Assembly (NCBI RefSeq): GCF_029395435.1
Contig: NZ_CP113915.1
Span: 1,550,001 to 1,614,000, forward strand
Origin: Bifidobacterium sp. ESL0790
Lineage (GTDB): Bacteria > Actinomycetota > Actinomycetes > Actinomycetales > Bifidobacteriaceae
Direction of reading: 5' to 3'
Length of the DNA stretch: 64,000 nt
Positions 45,514 to 54,729 of the stretch are shown here, piece after piece. Within the stretch, counting starts at the first letter, position 1. Each line of letters begins with the position of its first letter. The notes under the pieces are model-generated. The model searched no databases. It saw only the letters and a program-made list of their open reading frames with translations, and was not told where the DNA came from. A program made the position numbers and the translations under genes.

Positions 45514-46455
45514 GTGACCCTCAAGCCTACTTACAGTGCTCAAATCGAGGGTCCTTTCACACCTACGCAGAGGCAGGGAATGAAAGAGGCAAAAACAGTA
45601 GATCAAATGGTCGATTTGCTAGTCAACGAACGGCAACTGGAAGTTCGCGATACCGAAACTCTGCGAAGAATTCTCTTGGATTGCAATTATTACCGTCTTT
45701 CAGGATACTTTCGCTGTTTCCAAATTAATCCTGAACAAGGCAACGATATATTTCGCCCTGGAACGACAGTCAAAGATTTTATGGTTCCATATCTCAAGGA
45801 CGAACAACTTCGTGCACGTATACTCCAAGGAACTTCAGTCGTCGAGCAGACGCTACGCGCTCATTTAGCCTATTCACTCGCGATTCATGGAGACGCATAC
45901 AGCTATTTAGACCGACGAGTCTACCGAAACAAGACGTACCGAAACGGCAAAGAAATACGGCTATCTCTCATCGAAAATATCAATAAATGGGTTGGAAAAT
46001 CCAGCGAATCTTCCATCCACCATTTCTTGCAGGGCAATGAAGTTGTTCCGATCTGGGCTTTGGTAGAAATACTCCCCTTCGATACCGTCTCGAAAATCTT
46101 CTCTTTGCATAACAACACGCATGCCATTGACGCAGTGTGTAGCTCGATGCGGTTGGGTAAGAACCGAAGTCGAGCGGCTGGAATCATTCACGGTATGGTT
46201 TATCTCCGAAATCTTTGCTCCCATCATTGCCGCTTATGGAACCGCAAAATGACGATAGAACCGCCTTTGCTGAAGTCATTAAAACAGCAATATAGCCAAT
46301 TTAATTATGATTCAGAATCCGTTTGGATATCGTTGATAACACTTGCTTATCTTGTGGATGGCATTAAAGAGAACCAAGACTATTCCAATTCTCTCTTGAA
46401 GTTCGTCGAACCCGATAGCAGCTACGCATCCGGACTTATGCACTCGAAATATTAA
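45514..46455 (+). CDS. Abi_2 (AbiD/AbiF)-family abortive infection protein
   Basis: 313-residue phage-resistance protein, starting at a GTG. Family core: LLDCNYYRLSGYFRCF (about 55-69), a first HEPN-like RxH in EQTLRAHLAYSL (Arg115, His117), VVPIWALVEILPFDTVSKIFSL, and the catalytic HEPN motif RNLCSHH (Arg232, His237) followed by NR. These residues mark a HEPN RNase, expected to cut RNA after phage infection and halt growth. AT-rich relative to the backbone. It opens the defence island. Single gene, with a hairpin-rich leader. Confidence 0.88.
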   Translation: MTLKPTYSAQIEGPFTPTQRQGMKEAKTVDQMVDLLVNERQLEVRDTETLRRILLDCNYYRLSGYFRCFQINPEQGNDIFRPGTTVKDFMVPYLKDEQLRARILQGTSVVEQTLRAHLAYSLAIHGDAYSYLDRRVYRNKTYRNGKEIRLSLIENINKWVGKSSESSIHHFLQGNEVVPIWALVEILPFDTVSKIFSLHNNTHAIDAVCSSMRLGKNRSRAAGIIHGMVYLRNLCSHHCRLWNRKMTIEPPLLKSLKQQYSQFNYDSESVWISLITLAYLVDGIKENQDYSNSLLKFVEPDSSYASGLMHSKY

Positions 46456-46520
46456 ATTCTGACCGACTTTTCAACTTCAACGGAACAAAGACTAGTTGCA
46501 CCTTAACGGATGCTGTCTCC

Positions 46521-46780
46521 TCACTCGTACACGGCAACGAGACGACCGCGGACGTCGCCGGCCTGCAGCTTTTTGAGGCCTTCAGGAATCTCGCTGAACG
46601 GGATCTTGGTGGTGACCGGATCGAGTTTGCCGGATGTCATGAGCTCGTAGACACCGGCGATGTCTTCCTTGGTGCCGCCGTTCGAACCGCGCAGGTCGAC
46701 CTGGCTCATGATAAGCGCCTTGGTGTTGATGGTGCTTTCGAGCCGGCCCATGCCCACGAGCACCACGACGCCGCGCTTTC
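46521..46780 (-). pseudogene. 3' remnant of a zinc-type alcohol dehydrogenase gene
   Basis: Only the last 85 or so codons survive, from RGVVVLVGMGRLESTINTKALIM to LQAGDVRGRLVAVYE. This is the C-terminal end of a medium-chain dehydrogenase: strand of the Rossmann fold, then the SGKLDPVTTKIPFSEIPEG helix. The N-terminal catalytic domain and the NAD loop are missing. Sequence upstream of about 46,780 is unrelated, and the IS element begins 90 bases further on. It marks a rearrangement breakpoint at the island's left side. Confidence 0.75.
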
Positions 46781-46868
46781 GGCTTCTGGCCGGTGGATGG
46801 TTACACGCCTCGATCGTTATACTCACGGCAGTACTTTTATATAGGTTTTACACTATCCACAACAGGTA

Positions 46869-48229
46869 GTGTCCGTTAGTTTGCGCAAATTGGGTTTTGG
46901 GATTTGATAGGGGGCGTGGCCCCTTGCCTGTGTACGATTTTCAATCGCCAGATCAAATAATCGCTGATTGGAAAGCAGGTGGGAACCATGCCCGCCAGCA
47001 GAATCATACAGGTCGACGAGTCCAAGTACCGGGACCGAGCTCGACAGATTGGTCTCCTCGAAGGTCGAGGAGATTTTGAACGCGATGCTCGACGCCGAGG
47101 CCGACCAGGTGGCCGGTGCCGCCCGATACGAGCGCAGGGAAGGCCGGAAGGCCTATCGCGCAGGGCATTATGATCGGAGGCTGACCGTGAAGGCCGGCAG
47201 CATGGCCGTCAGGGTTCCCAAGCTCAAGGGCGCTCTGTTCGAGTCGGCGGTCATCCAGCGCTACCGCACGCGCGAGTCGAGCGTCGAGGAGGCGCTCATG
47301 GAGATGTACTTCAGGGGCGTCAGCACCCGGCAGGTCGACGACATCAGCCAGGTGCTCTGGGGCGAGCGGATGCCGCCCCAGAGCCTGAGCGACGACCTCA
47401 AGAAAGTCTGCAAGGACATCGACGCATGGCGCTGCCGGCCGCTCGAGCGCGCGTTCCCCTACGTGTTCATGGATGGCATCTGGCTGAAACGGAGCTGGGG
47501 CGGGAGCGTCGAGAACGTCAGCGTTCTGGTCGCCATCGGCGTCGGCGACGACGGGCGGCGCGAGGTCATCGGCGTGGCCGAGGGCATGAAGGAGGACTCG
47601 GCCAGCTGGGAGTCGTTCATCCGCTCGATGATCGGCCGCGGGCTTTCCGGCGTCAGGCTTGCCATAGGCGACCGTAACCCGGGGCTGGTGCGCGCCGTCG
47701 GAGAACTGCTGCCCGATGCCCGCTACCAGCGGTGCATGGTCCACTTCCAGCGCAACGTGCTCGCCAAGGTGCCGAGGAGGAAACGCAAGCCCGTCGCCGC
47801 CAAGCTCAAGGCCGTGTTCGCGATGGAGGACCGCGACAAGACCCTGGCCAAGGCCGAATCGGTGGCCGCCGAACTCGATTCGGAAAGACTGAAGGAGGCC
47901 GCCAAGTGCCTTCGCGGGGGCATCGGCGAAACGACCGTCTACCAGCTGCCCGAGTTCCCGCCGGAGCACTGGAGGCTGATCCGCACCAACAACATGATCG
48001 AACGCCTCAACCGCGAGATACGGCGCAGGACAAGGGTGGTCGGCCAGTTCCCCGACGGCCGCAGCGCCCTCATGCTCGTCACCGCGAGGATCCGCTACGT
48101 CACCCAGGACTGGCAGGACCGCCGCTACCTGGACATGTCACTGCTCGAACCGATAATGAAAGACACGGTTGGAACACCGCACACAGGCAATCAAGGCTGA
48201 AAACCGAAAGTGCGCAACTTACCGGACGT
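46869..48229 (+). mobile_element. IS256-family insertion sequence
   Basis: Imperfect 30-base terminal inverted repeats (22 of 30 matches): left GTGTCCGTTAGTTTGCGCAA... at 46869-46898, right end 48200-48229. About 1,361 bases with a single transposase gene, normal size for the family. No clear 8-9 base target duplication is visible in the flanks, so the site may have recombined or the ends may have drifted. It sits between the dehydrogenase remnant and the defence operon. Confidence 0.85.
46988..48200 (+). pseudogene. IS256-family transposase with one-base insertion
   Basis: DDE Mutator-type transposase. Catalytic residues are present: Asp in VFMDGIWLKRSW, Asp in LAIGDRNPGLV, Glu in NNMIERLNREIRRRTRVVG, and the C[2]H region RCMVHFQRN. 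The proper start (ATG 46988, MPASRIIQVDESKYRD, with AGGTGGG upstream) is in a different frame from the rest. Removing one C at about 47035-47036 joins YRD to ELDRLVSSKVEEILNAMLDAEADQ, the expected sequence. The main frame alone is open from an ATG at 46968, but that start lacks family resemblance. Transposition is probably lost. Confidence 0.8.
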
Positions 48230-48250
48230 TATCAAATCGAGTGTTTACAT

Positions 48251-48799
48251 TTATCTATTCTCATTTTTGACTAATGGTCGCATATCATCTTCAGTAAATG
48301 GTTCTTGAATAATTGTAGACACTTTTTGCATAAACAACGTGTACTTCAACCAATGTAGGCATCTTACGAACTTTATAACCAACATCGCCAAAGCGAACAA
48401 CGAAAATGCGACTGCAATTACTAAATGAGTCTCCCAGATGACTACAGAAATAAGCGGCAGAACCGCAGCAATGAAAGTCCAAATTATTACACTTATCCAG
48501 TTCCTAGATAATTCTCCTGAGTAGCGTTTACGTACTATTCGCATGTGTCTTGACTCAGATTGATAAGTCATTGTACAAATAAAAGTAGCTGCAGCCATCA
48601 CAAGACCTGAAAGTGTTGACAGCGCGACAAATAAATTAGAACCTGTCTTACTAATATCAGGAATTGGCTTTCCGCAAATAATCCACGTGATAAGAATAAG
48701 CACAGAAATTACAACATCAATACTGGGATGAGCAACTAAGAAGTCTTCCAACCCCAATACAATGCTCATAAAATGATTATTATTCTTGGACGATTTCAT
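48251..48799 (-). CDS. Four-helix membrane protein ending the defence operon
   Basis: 182 residues, family not recognised. Four predicted helices, in pairs: SIDVVISVLILITWIICG, then LSTLSGLVMAAATFICTMTY, later WISVIIWTFIAAVLPLISVV and LVIAVAFSLFALAMLVIKFV. Between the pairs is a basic loop (RHMRIVRKRYSGELSRN). The soluble C-terminus ends QEPFTEDDMRPLVKNENR. The start at 48799 overlaps the upstream gene by 20 bases, so the two are translationally coupled. AT-rich. A membrane effector for the neighbouring cytosolic protein is a reasonable guess only. Confidence 0.7.
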   Translation of the reverse strand: MKSSKNNNHFMSIVLGLEDFLVAHPSIDVVISVLILITWIICGKPIPDISKTGSNLFVALSTLSGLVMAAATFICTMTYQSESRHMRIVRKRYSGELSRNWISVIIWTFIAAVLPLISVVIWETHLVIAVAFSLFALAMLVIKFVRCLHWLKYTLFMQKVSTIIQEPFTEDDMRPLVKNENR

Positions 48800-49697
48800 A
48801 TAAATAATCCTGTTTTTGAGCACAAATCTCGATAAGATGATTTATCAGAAGAGTGAATTGCCGAGGCTCATTCTCTTCGATAACAATATTCGCCTGCTCT
48901 ACTACGGGATGCTTGACAAGGTTGAGCTCAAGCATTTTATCCGCAAAGTCAGTACCAACGACATGCATTTGCTTATCTTGACCAGCAACAAAATGAACCA
49001 AGTCACTTACAGTTTTTTTAAACTTTCGACTAGATACGGAAAACGGCCCGCCTCGCGATAGCGAAACTTTAAGCTCAATATCTAGATCAGCACCAATCCG
49101 ATCAGACATTTTACTATAAAAAACGCCGGTATCGCCCCCATCTTCAGGACGTGAACTAAGATTACGTTCAGTAGTAAAACATGCTGTAAACGACGTTAAG
49201 CCCTTTAGCTCATTTTCAAAGCGTTCAAGACTATCAGTTGTGATAACTGGCATAACGTCCCATTCCCATCCAGTATCTGCTGGCCAGTAATTATTTAAAG
49301 CTTTTTTCAATGGTTCTGTACTCTTACCAGACGACCCGCTTACACGCCCAACCAACCCATGGTCAGGGAAAAATGCAAACGCTGAAGATTTAGCTAGTCT
49401 TCCATTCCCATCAGCTAAATAATTATCCATATAATCCATTACTCGTTGATGCTCTCCATCTACAAATTGCATAAAAGCGGGATCGAACTGCTCACTAACG
49501 CTCAATACTGGATATTTTTTAACAAATAAAGCATCATATCGTACACTTCCTATAGCTTTCTGTTCCCACTTTAATTTTGAAAATTCAGAGAGATGCTTCT
49601 CCCAATTGACGCCTTCAATATTCTTATACGCAACATCTTCACGAGACCTCAACTGAAGTCGGTAAAACGCAACTGTGCGCTGCATCATTTTTTCCAT
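48780..49697 (-). CDS. Uncharacterised 305-residue protein linked to the reverse transcriptase
   Basis: A soluble protein beginning MEKMMQRTVAFYRLQLRSRE with no membrane segment. Features: an N-terminal RTVAFYRLQL beta-strand, SSAFAFFPDHGLVGRVSGSSGKS in the middle, TACFTTERNLSSRPEDGGDTGVF, and a C-terminal helix rich in charges. The form vaguely recalls DUF4747/DUF6731-like defence-island proteins, but I cannot assign it. GAGGAAG precedes the ATG at 49697. It follows the reverse transcriptase by 149 bases and overlaps the four-helix gene. Confidence 0.7.
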   Translation of the reverse strand: MEKMMQRTVAFYRLQLRSREDVAYKNIEGVNWEKHLSEFSKLKWEQKAIGSVRYDALFVKKYPVLSVSEQFDPAFMQFVDGEHQRVMDYMDNYLADGNGRLAKSSAFAFFPDHGLVGRVSGSSGKSTEPLKKALNNYWPADTGWEWDVMPVITTDSLERFENELKGLTSFTACFTTERNLSSRPEDGGDTGVFYSKMSDRIGADLDIELKVSLSRGGPFSVSSRKFKKTVSDLVHFVAGQDKQMHVVGTDFADKMLELNLVKHPVVEQANIVIEENEPRQFTLLINHLIEICAQKQDYLYEIVQE

Positions 49698-49808
49698 AGG
49701 GCGCTTCCTCCTCGAAACAATTGCTACTGTACATTTATAAAACATCTCTGATGCACTACAGATAGAATAGATTATTATTGAAATTTATTCATCTTAAGTA
49801 GAATCCAA

Positions 49809-49838
49809 CTTATATCTTTTCTTTATAGTCCAAATCAA
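49809..49838 (-). promoter_or_regulatory. Possible internal promoter before the two-gene module
   Basis: Minus strand: TTGATT (49833-49838), 18-base spacer, TATAAG (49809-49814), within the 149-base gap after the reverse transcriptase stop. AT-rich background raises the chance of a false match. Confidence 0.35.
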
Positions 49839-49846
49839 ACTAACGA

Positions 49847-51430
49847 TTAGCCTGGATAACTGTCATTTACGAACAACTCTGTTTCAGCTACCGGGATTAC
49901 ATCACTTAGACGGCCCCACTCTTCTTGATTTACAACACATGTCGATTCAACAACATCACGAATATCCAAGTTCTCATGAATCCAATCACTATTCCATATG
50001 GAACGATCTTGATTGGTTTGTATCCTGCATAAAGAGTCGTCGTAATGATGTTCCAACCTCTGATTGACGCTTATTGATATTCGTTGTAACCATATTTCAA
50101 GATAACCAATATTGGGAATATCATTAAATCTTGTCAGAATTGCATCAATGAGTCCAACTTTTCCATCGTCATTGCGCTCATAATCCAAAAGTTTACCAAT
50201 AATGGAAGCACAAGTAGGATATGTTCTAGAATTCGCATGCATAATATCTACCACTATTGGTAACAAAACATCATTATCTTTGGGCATTGTTTTAACCCAG
50301 TCAAGCCTCTTTCTAAATTCCGCTAGATTCTTATTTAAGCTTCCGCTATTCCTATAACGTTTACCTGATTCTCGGATTAATAATAAATTTTTCTGTAAAT
50401 TTCTATCGAAATGATGAGTTATAAGTCTGTCAATTTTATCCTTTTTAATGCAGACAGAGATAATGTCATCAGAAACTTTCGTCTTTGAACTATTTATTTT
50501 CAGATTCAAATCAGCTAATACACCCGTAAGTAATAGCATAATCTCATTACTGTCTTCAGCAGTATTAGTGAAAATCCTATAATCATCTCGATAACGTAAA
50601 ATCTTATATCGTCCTGTTTCCCAACCACCATGCTTTTCCTGAATCTTGTGCACCAGCTCTGTATCGGCAAAACCTAGCACTAATTCAGAAATGAGATTGG
50701 AGATTTCATTACCTTGTGGGATGCCATTGGTCTGACCTGCATTCATATCTTGCATGAAGCAATCGATTGTATTCCCCAATAAATCAAATTTACCTCTATG
50801 ACGTTTGGCTTCCTCTTTCCCGTGTAAAGCCCAAGCAATTGTATGCGTATACATAGAACCATAACAATTTGTTATATCACTTATCGTTACGTATTTATAT
50901 TTCAATGACAAGCGAATGGATTCTTGTTCAATTGTTGTCCACCATGTCATAATATTCGACTCTGCAATAGAATCTTGATCAAGTGAAATAGTAGGCAAAC
51001 TAGCAACTTTAACTTTGCCTTCACACTCATCGCTAAAATAACGAAACCGTTGCTGAATCTTTTTCCAATTCTCTTCCGTCGTCATTAACGCTACTAAATT
51101 AGCATAAAGAGCCGGATGCGCCAATTCCATAGGGCGCCATGCATAAGCTCCATCCTTGTTCCACAACAAGCGATAGTTTGCAACGTTGGACCGAACCTCA
51201 GTCCTTTCATTATTTTGAAGACGATAAAATTCAGGATACTTTTCAGATAAGTTTGACAACAATGGTTGAAAGTCAAAATATGAAGGCAAGATAAACGTAT
51301 AATAAGCAGCCGTAGAAAAGTAAAAAGCACGGGCCTGAAGATGATCAGCTTTGCTAAGTGCTATTGGACTGACAGAATCGCTACCTTCGCGTAAACATCC
51401 ATCTGCGCTTTGAACTTCATTTATATCCAT
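49847..51430 (-). CDS. Reverse transcriptase of the Unknown-Group/DRT (antiviral) kind
   Basis: 527 residues. RT motifs in order: SDITNCYGSMYTH (catalytic Asp about 185; motif A), GQTNGIPQGNEISNLISEL (motif B, IPQG about 237-240), ILRYRDDYRIF (motif C, YRDD about 280-283) and INSSKTKVSDD (motif D). It lacks the maturase/thumb X domain and HNH of group II introns, and no intron RNA ends are seen. The N-terminus has no retron-type NAxxH. The long helical C-terminal half resembles defence-associated UG enzymes. ATG 51430; an in-frame TTG at 51439 has a better AGAAAG spacing. Fifth gene of the operon. Confidence 0.82.
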   Translation of the reverse strand: MDINEVQSADGCLREGSDSVSPIALSKADHLQARAFYFSTAAYYTFILPSYFDFQPLLSNLSEKYPEFYRLQNNERTEVRSNVANYRLLWNKDGAYAWRPMELAHPALYANLVALMTTEENWKKIQQRFRYFSDECEGKVKVASLPTISLDQDSIAESNIMTWWTTIEQESIRLSLKYKYVTISDITNCYGSMYTHTIAWALHGKEEAKRHRGKFDLLGNTIDCFMQDMNAGQTNGIPQGNEISNLISELVLGFADTELVHKIQEKHGGWETGRYKILRYRDDYRIFTNTAEDSNEIMLLLTGVLADLNLKINSSKTKVSDDIISVCIKKDKIDRLITHHFDRNLQKNLLLIRESGKRYRNSGSLNKNLAEFRKRLDWVKTMPKDNDVLLPIVVDIMHANSRTYPTCASIIGKLLDYERNDDGKVGLIDAILTRFNDIPNIGYLEIWLQRISISVNQRLEHHYDDSLCRIQTNQDRSIWNSDWIHENLDIRDVVESTCVVNQEEWGRLSDVIPVAETELFVNDSYPG

Positions 51431-51477
51431 AATATTCAATTAAGCTTTCTGCAGTATCTCAAGCACCTAAAATTATA

Positions 51478-54400
51478 TTAGTTATTCTTCTCCAGGCCTT
51501 TTACCAAATCAAGCAGATTCTCATAATTGTTTACCTGCTCATAGCGGACATCATCGGCGAGATGGAACTTGTTGAACAACCTGTATGCACAGTCGACTTT
51601 ACTTTTCTCGATGCTACGTAATTCTGGAGCTTCCATCGTTCCTTTAGTTTCAGCAACGAAGTAAAGGTGCTTGATTTCTCCATTCTCATTGAATGCGATT
51701 GCCCAATCAGGGGCATAGCCTCCCATTGGTGTCGGAATCTGGAAACCTCGGGGCAGTTTGGCATAGACCGCAACCTCGCCGGCCTCATCGAGAGATCGCG
51801 CGAACCTTGCCTCCACACTGTTAGCTGAAGTGCCGTCAGGGAAAACGTAGTCCTGAATGTTCTTATCCGCTTGATATGCCTTAGACTGGTCTTGGGGGAC
51901 ATGTTCGGTAAAGACACTTGAATCATACTCCCCTTCGATGCGGTTGTACGTGATACGGTCAATGACTATGTCGGCCTTAGCCTGAACAATCAGCCGCGCG
52001 ACCTTGGCGATGAATTCTTCGGGGTTGACCTTGAACTGGCTGAACTTGTCAGCCCTGATGCCGAAGAGAATCTCAGCAGCGCACTTGCGGGTGATCGTGG
52101 CCGCCTGGGCAATCTCGCCCAGCAGGTCATAGGAGACATCATTGTTGGCGTCCGAGTCTAGATTGTAGGTTTCGCTTCGCTTGCCTGTGAAATGAGTGCC
52201 ATGTTCAAGATCGTCTCTGGAAGCGTAAGTTTCCTGGATGCCTTGTGTCTTTGTGTAGGAGAGCCTACTGACTGTAAGACCTCGCTCACTATTCGTACCG
52301 TTGATGGCTTCAATAGCGTTATCGACAAGCTCTTTGTCGTCGAAGTTGACAGTGTACGCATACTTGTGGTTGATACGTTTCCAGAGTTCCTGGAATTCCC
52401 GCTTGTCCCAGTTGTCGTTCAGTGGATTCGAGATAATCTTGGCAGCCATGCCGTTAGCTATCATGTTCTTAGCAGTCGCTTGTTCCAAAACTGTATTTAG
52501 AACATAGGTGACAGCACTAATCTTTTCCGTAGACATATGCAGCTTTATTAGCTCTTCATTGCTTAGTTGCAGTCCAACTTCTTTATATTTATCCGTTAAC
52601 TGATCATTATCATCATCGACAAGGTAATGGTGTATGAGCAAACGGTGAAGTCTCTTAGACTCTTCTTTGCTAAACGTAATATATCTTTTCGGCTCATCGT
52701 TACTAATATCATCGGCTTCAGAAAGTAACTGCACCGGGAAAGGCTTAAGTTTAGCAAAGAATGCATCGTCAATGGACACAGGCTGCTGATCAAGTTCAGC
52801 GCTCATGTCCTTCTGAAGTGCATCGGTGAATTCAGCATAACTTTCTGAAGCAATGACAGTAAGCTTGTTGATGTCTTGGACCTGGTCACCAAGCACATTG
52901 ATATCCTGCCTGACACCATTCTTGTCAACACACAGGCGCAGGCCGCGACCGACCTCCTGGCGTTTGCTAATTTCGGAATTCGAGTGCTTCAGGGTACAAA
53001 TCTGGAAAATGTTCGGATTGTCCCATCCTTCACGCAGTGCAGAATGGCTAAAGATGAACCTCGTCGGCTCGTCGAAACTCAGCAGCCGTTCCTTGTCGCG
53101 GAGAATCAAATCGTAATCGCTCTCGTCGTCGCCGACCTGTTCCTTACCCTTGGTTTTGGTATCGACGCTATGGCCATTCTTATCGATACTGAAATATCCC
53201 TTGTGAACATCACCTGCATCGGCCCTGCGCAGATAATCGAGATAGCCGTGTCCGTCGTCAAGCCGCCCCTGGAGGAAAAGATGGACACATTTGTCGTATT
53301 CCTCCTCGAAGATGCGCGCGTACTCGCCTTTCACAGGCTTGTTGTCCTCATCGTACTGGCGGTATTTGGATACCTCATCGATAAAAAACAGGCTCAGACA
53401 TTTGATGCCCCGTTCCCAGAGAGACTCTTCCTTCTCCAAGTGGCTCCAAATCGTCTCCCGAATTTGCACACGCCGAAGATCACGCTCGCTGGAATCATTG
53501 ATGACTTCACCGCGATGCACTTCGACGCCGTTGAGGAAACGAACGTATCCGAGCCTGCCATCTTGATCCGGGACGATACCATCGGGCGCAATCTGCCAAT
53601 CATCGCGATAGGCCTCTATCTCACGGGAAGCGGTATATAGGTTATCGCCTTCGTTGAAGGTTCCCATCGCAGTGACAATGCGTCCGCTTGCATTGATTTT
53701 TTTGTATTCCAACACTGCCTGCGGGGCCTTGTTCCGACTTACACGAATGTCCTGCAGATACACATACTCATCGGTGCCGCTCATGTTCCTCAGTTCGAAA
53801 CCCTTGACCTCGATACGTTTTACCAGACGCTGGTTATATGCATCCAGCGCGTCGAGCTTGTACACCAGATCATGGTGTTGCTTGTGCGTGGCCGAATAGT
53901 TCAGCACGAACAGCGGCTTGAACAGGCCGATGCCCTTCTGGGTCGCTTTGCCACCCATCTTTTGTGGCTCGTCGAGAATCACGATTGGACGCACAGCGCT
54001 GATGACATCGATAGGCCTACGGGAGCCGAACTCGTCACGTTCGGTAAACATGATGCGAGAAGCCTTACTTTTCCCCTTCTCTTTCATTGAGGTGTTGAAC
54101 GCCTGCATGTTGATAATCATGACCTGGATGTCGGAACTGCCCGCGAACCTATCCAATTCAGTAAGGTTGCCAGAATCATAAATGAACCAATTGAGTCGTT
54201 TACGATACCCCTCAGTCCCATCCACACCAGCGGTATAGAAATACTGCCTAGTAGATTCCAACGACTGAGCCACGCCCTCACGTATGGCTATCGACGGAAC
54301 GACAATGATGAATTTCGTCCACCCGTACTGGCGGTTGAGCTCAAGGATCGTCTTAGTGTAGACGAAGGTTTTGCCGGTGCCTGTCTCCATCTCAACATCA

Positions 54401-54720
54401 AGTTCGACCGCTCCATTGCCTTCATACAGCTCGTTGGACGTAGGAAGCCCCTGGCGCCCCTGTACCTTCTTTAGATTGTCCTGAAGACCGTGCTTGTCAA
54501 GCGCGATATCCGCGTTACGGTAGCCAGCCGAATCGTCCATATCGGAACCCGCGAAAAGACCTACGTTCCCATGAAGCATATTCTGCCTAATATCGGTCTT
54601 GCTGACACCCAGGTCACGGACATAGCTCAGTCGCCCCTGCAGAGGCTGACCTTTGAACACATCAACCACGGCTTTGGCAGCATCAGACTGATACTCGTAC
54701 TGTGAAAATTTGAATTTCAT
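51478..54720 (-). CDS. res: Type III restriction enzyme, Res subunit (helicase-nuclease)
   Basis: 1080 residues. N-terminal SF2 helicase: Walker A METGTGKT (111-118), motif Ia FIIVVPSIAIREGV, DEPQ box (VILDEPQKMGG), SAT (LNYSATH), motifs V-VI SALREGWDNPNIFQICT and SKRQEVGRGLRL. The C-terminal PD-(D/E)xK nuclease has PDWAIAF (Asp1005) and AETKG (Glu1024, Lys1026). Intact and of normal length. It starts nine bases after the mod stop, as usual for mod-res pairs. Cleaves DNA between two head-to-head unmethylated sites after ATP-driven sliding. Confidence 0.93.
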   Translation of the reverse strand: MKFKFSQYEYQSDAAKAVVDVFKGQPLQGRLSYVRDLGVSKTDIRQNMLHGNVGLFAGSDMDDSAGYRNADIALDKHGLQDNLKKVQGRQGLPTSNELYEGNGAVELDVEMETGTGKTFVYTKTILELNRQYGWTKFIIVVPSIAIREGVAQSLESTRQYFYTAGVDGTEGYRKRLNWFIYDSGNLTELDRFAGSSDIQVMIINMQAFNTSMKEKGKSKASRIMFTERDEFGSRRPIDVISAVRPIVILDEPQKMGGKATQKGIGLFKPLFVLNYSATHKQHHDLVYKLDALDAYNQRLVKRIEVKGFELRNMSGTDEYVYLQDIRVSRNKAPQAVLEYKKINASGRIVTAMGTFNEGDNLYTASREIEAYRDDWQIAPDGIVPDQDGRLGYVRFLNGVEVHRGEVINDSSERDLRRVQIRETIWSHLEKEESLWERGIKCLSLFFIDEVSKYRQYDEDNKPVKGEYARIFEEEYDKCVHLFLQGRLDDGHGYLDYLRRADAGDVHKGYFSIDKNGHSVDTKTKGKEQVGDDESDYDLILRDKERLLSFDEPTRFIFSHSALREGWDNPNIFQICTLKHSNSEISKRQEVGRGLRLCVDKNGVRQDINVLGDQVQDINKLTVIASESYAEFTDALQKDMSAELDQQPVSIDDAFFAKLKPFPVQLLSEADDISNDEPKRYITFSKEESKRLHRLLIHHYLVDDDNDQLTDKYKEVGLQLSNEELIKLHMSTEKISAVTYVLNTVLEQATAKNMIANGMAAKIISNPLNDNWDKREFQELWKRINHKYAYTVNFDDKELVDNAIEAINGTNSERGLTVSRLSYTKTQGIQETYASRDDLEHGTHFTGKRSETYNLDSDANNDVSYDLLGEIAQAATITRKCAAEILFGIRADKFSQFKVNPEEFIAKVARLIVQAKADIVIDRITYNRIEGEYDSSVFTEHVPQDQSKAYQADKNIQDYVFPDGTSANSVEARFARSLDEAGEVAVYAKLPRGFQIPTPMGGYAPDWAIAFNENGEIKHLYFVAETKGTMEAPELRSIEKSKVDCAYRLFNKFHLADDVRYEQVNNYENLLDLVKGLEKNN

Positions 54721-54729
54721 AACTTTTGG

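Noticed and set aside
49847..51430. Group II intron or retron origin of the reverse transcriptase
   Set aside because: No maturase/HNH domains, intron 5'/3' consensus or msr-msd-like inverted repeats were found around the gene.
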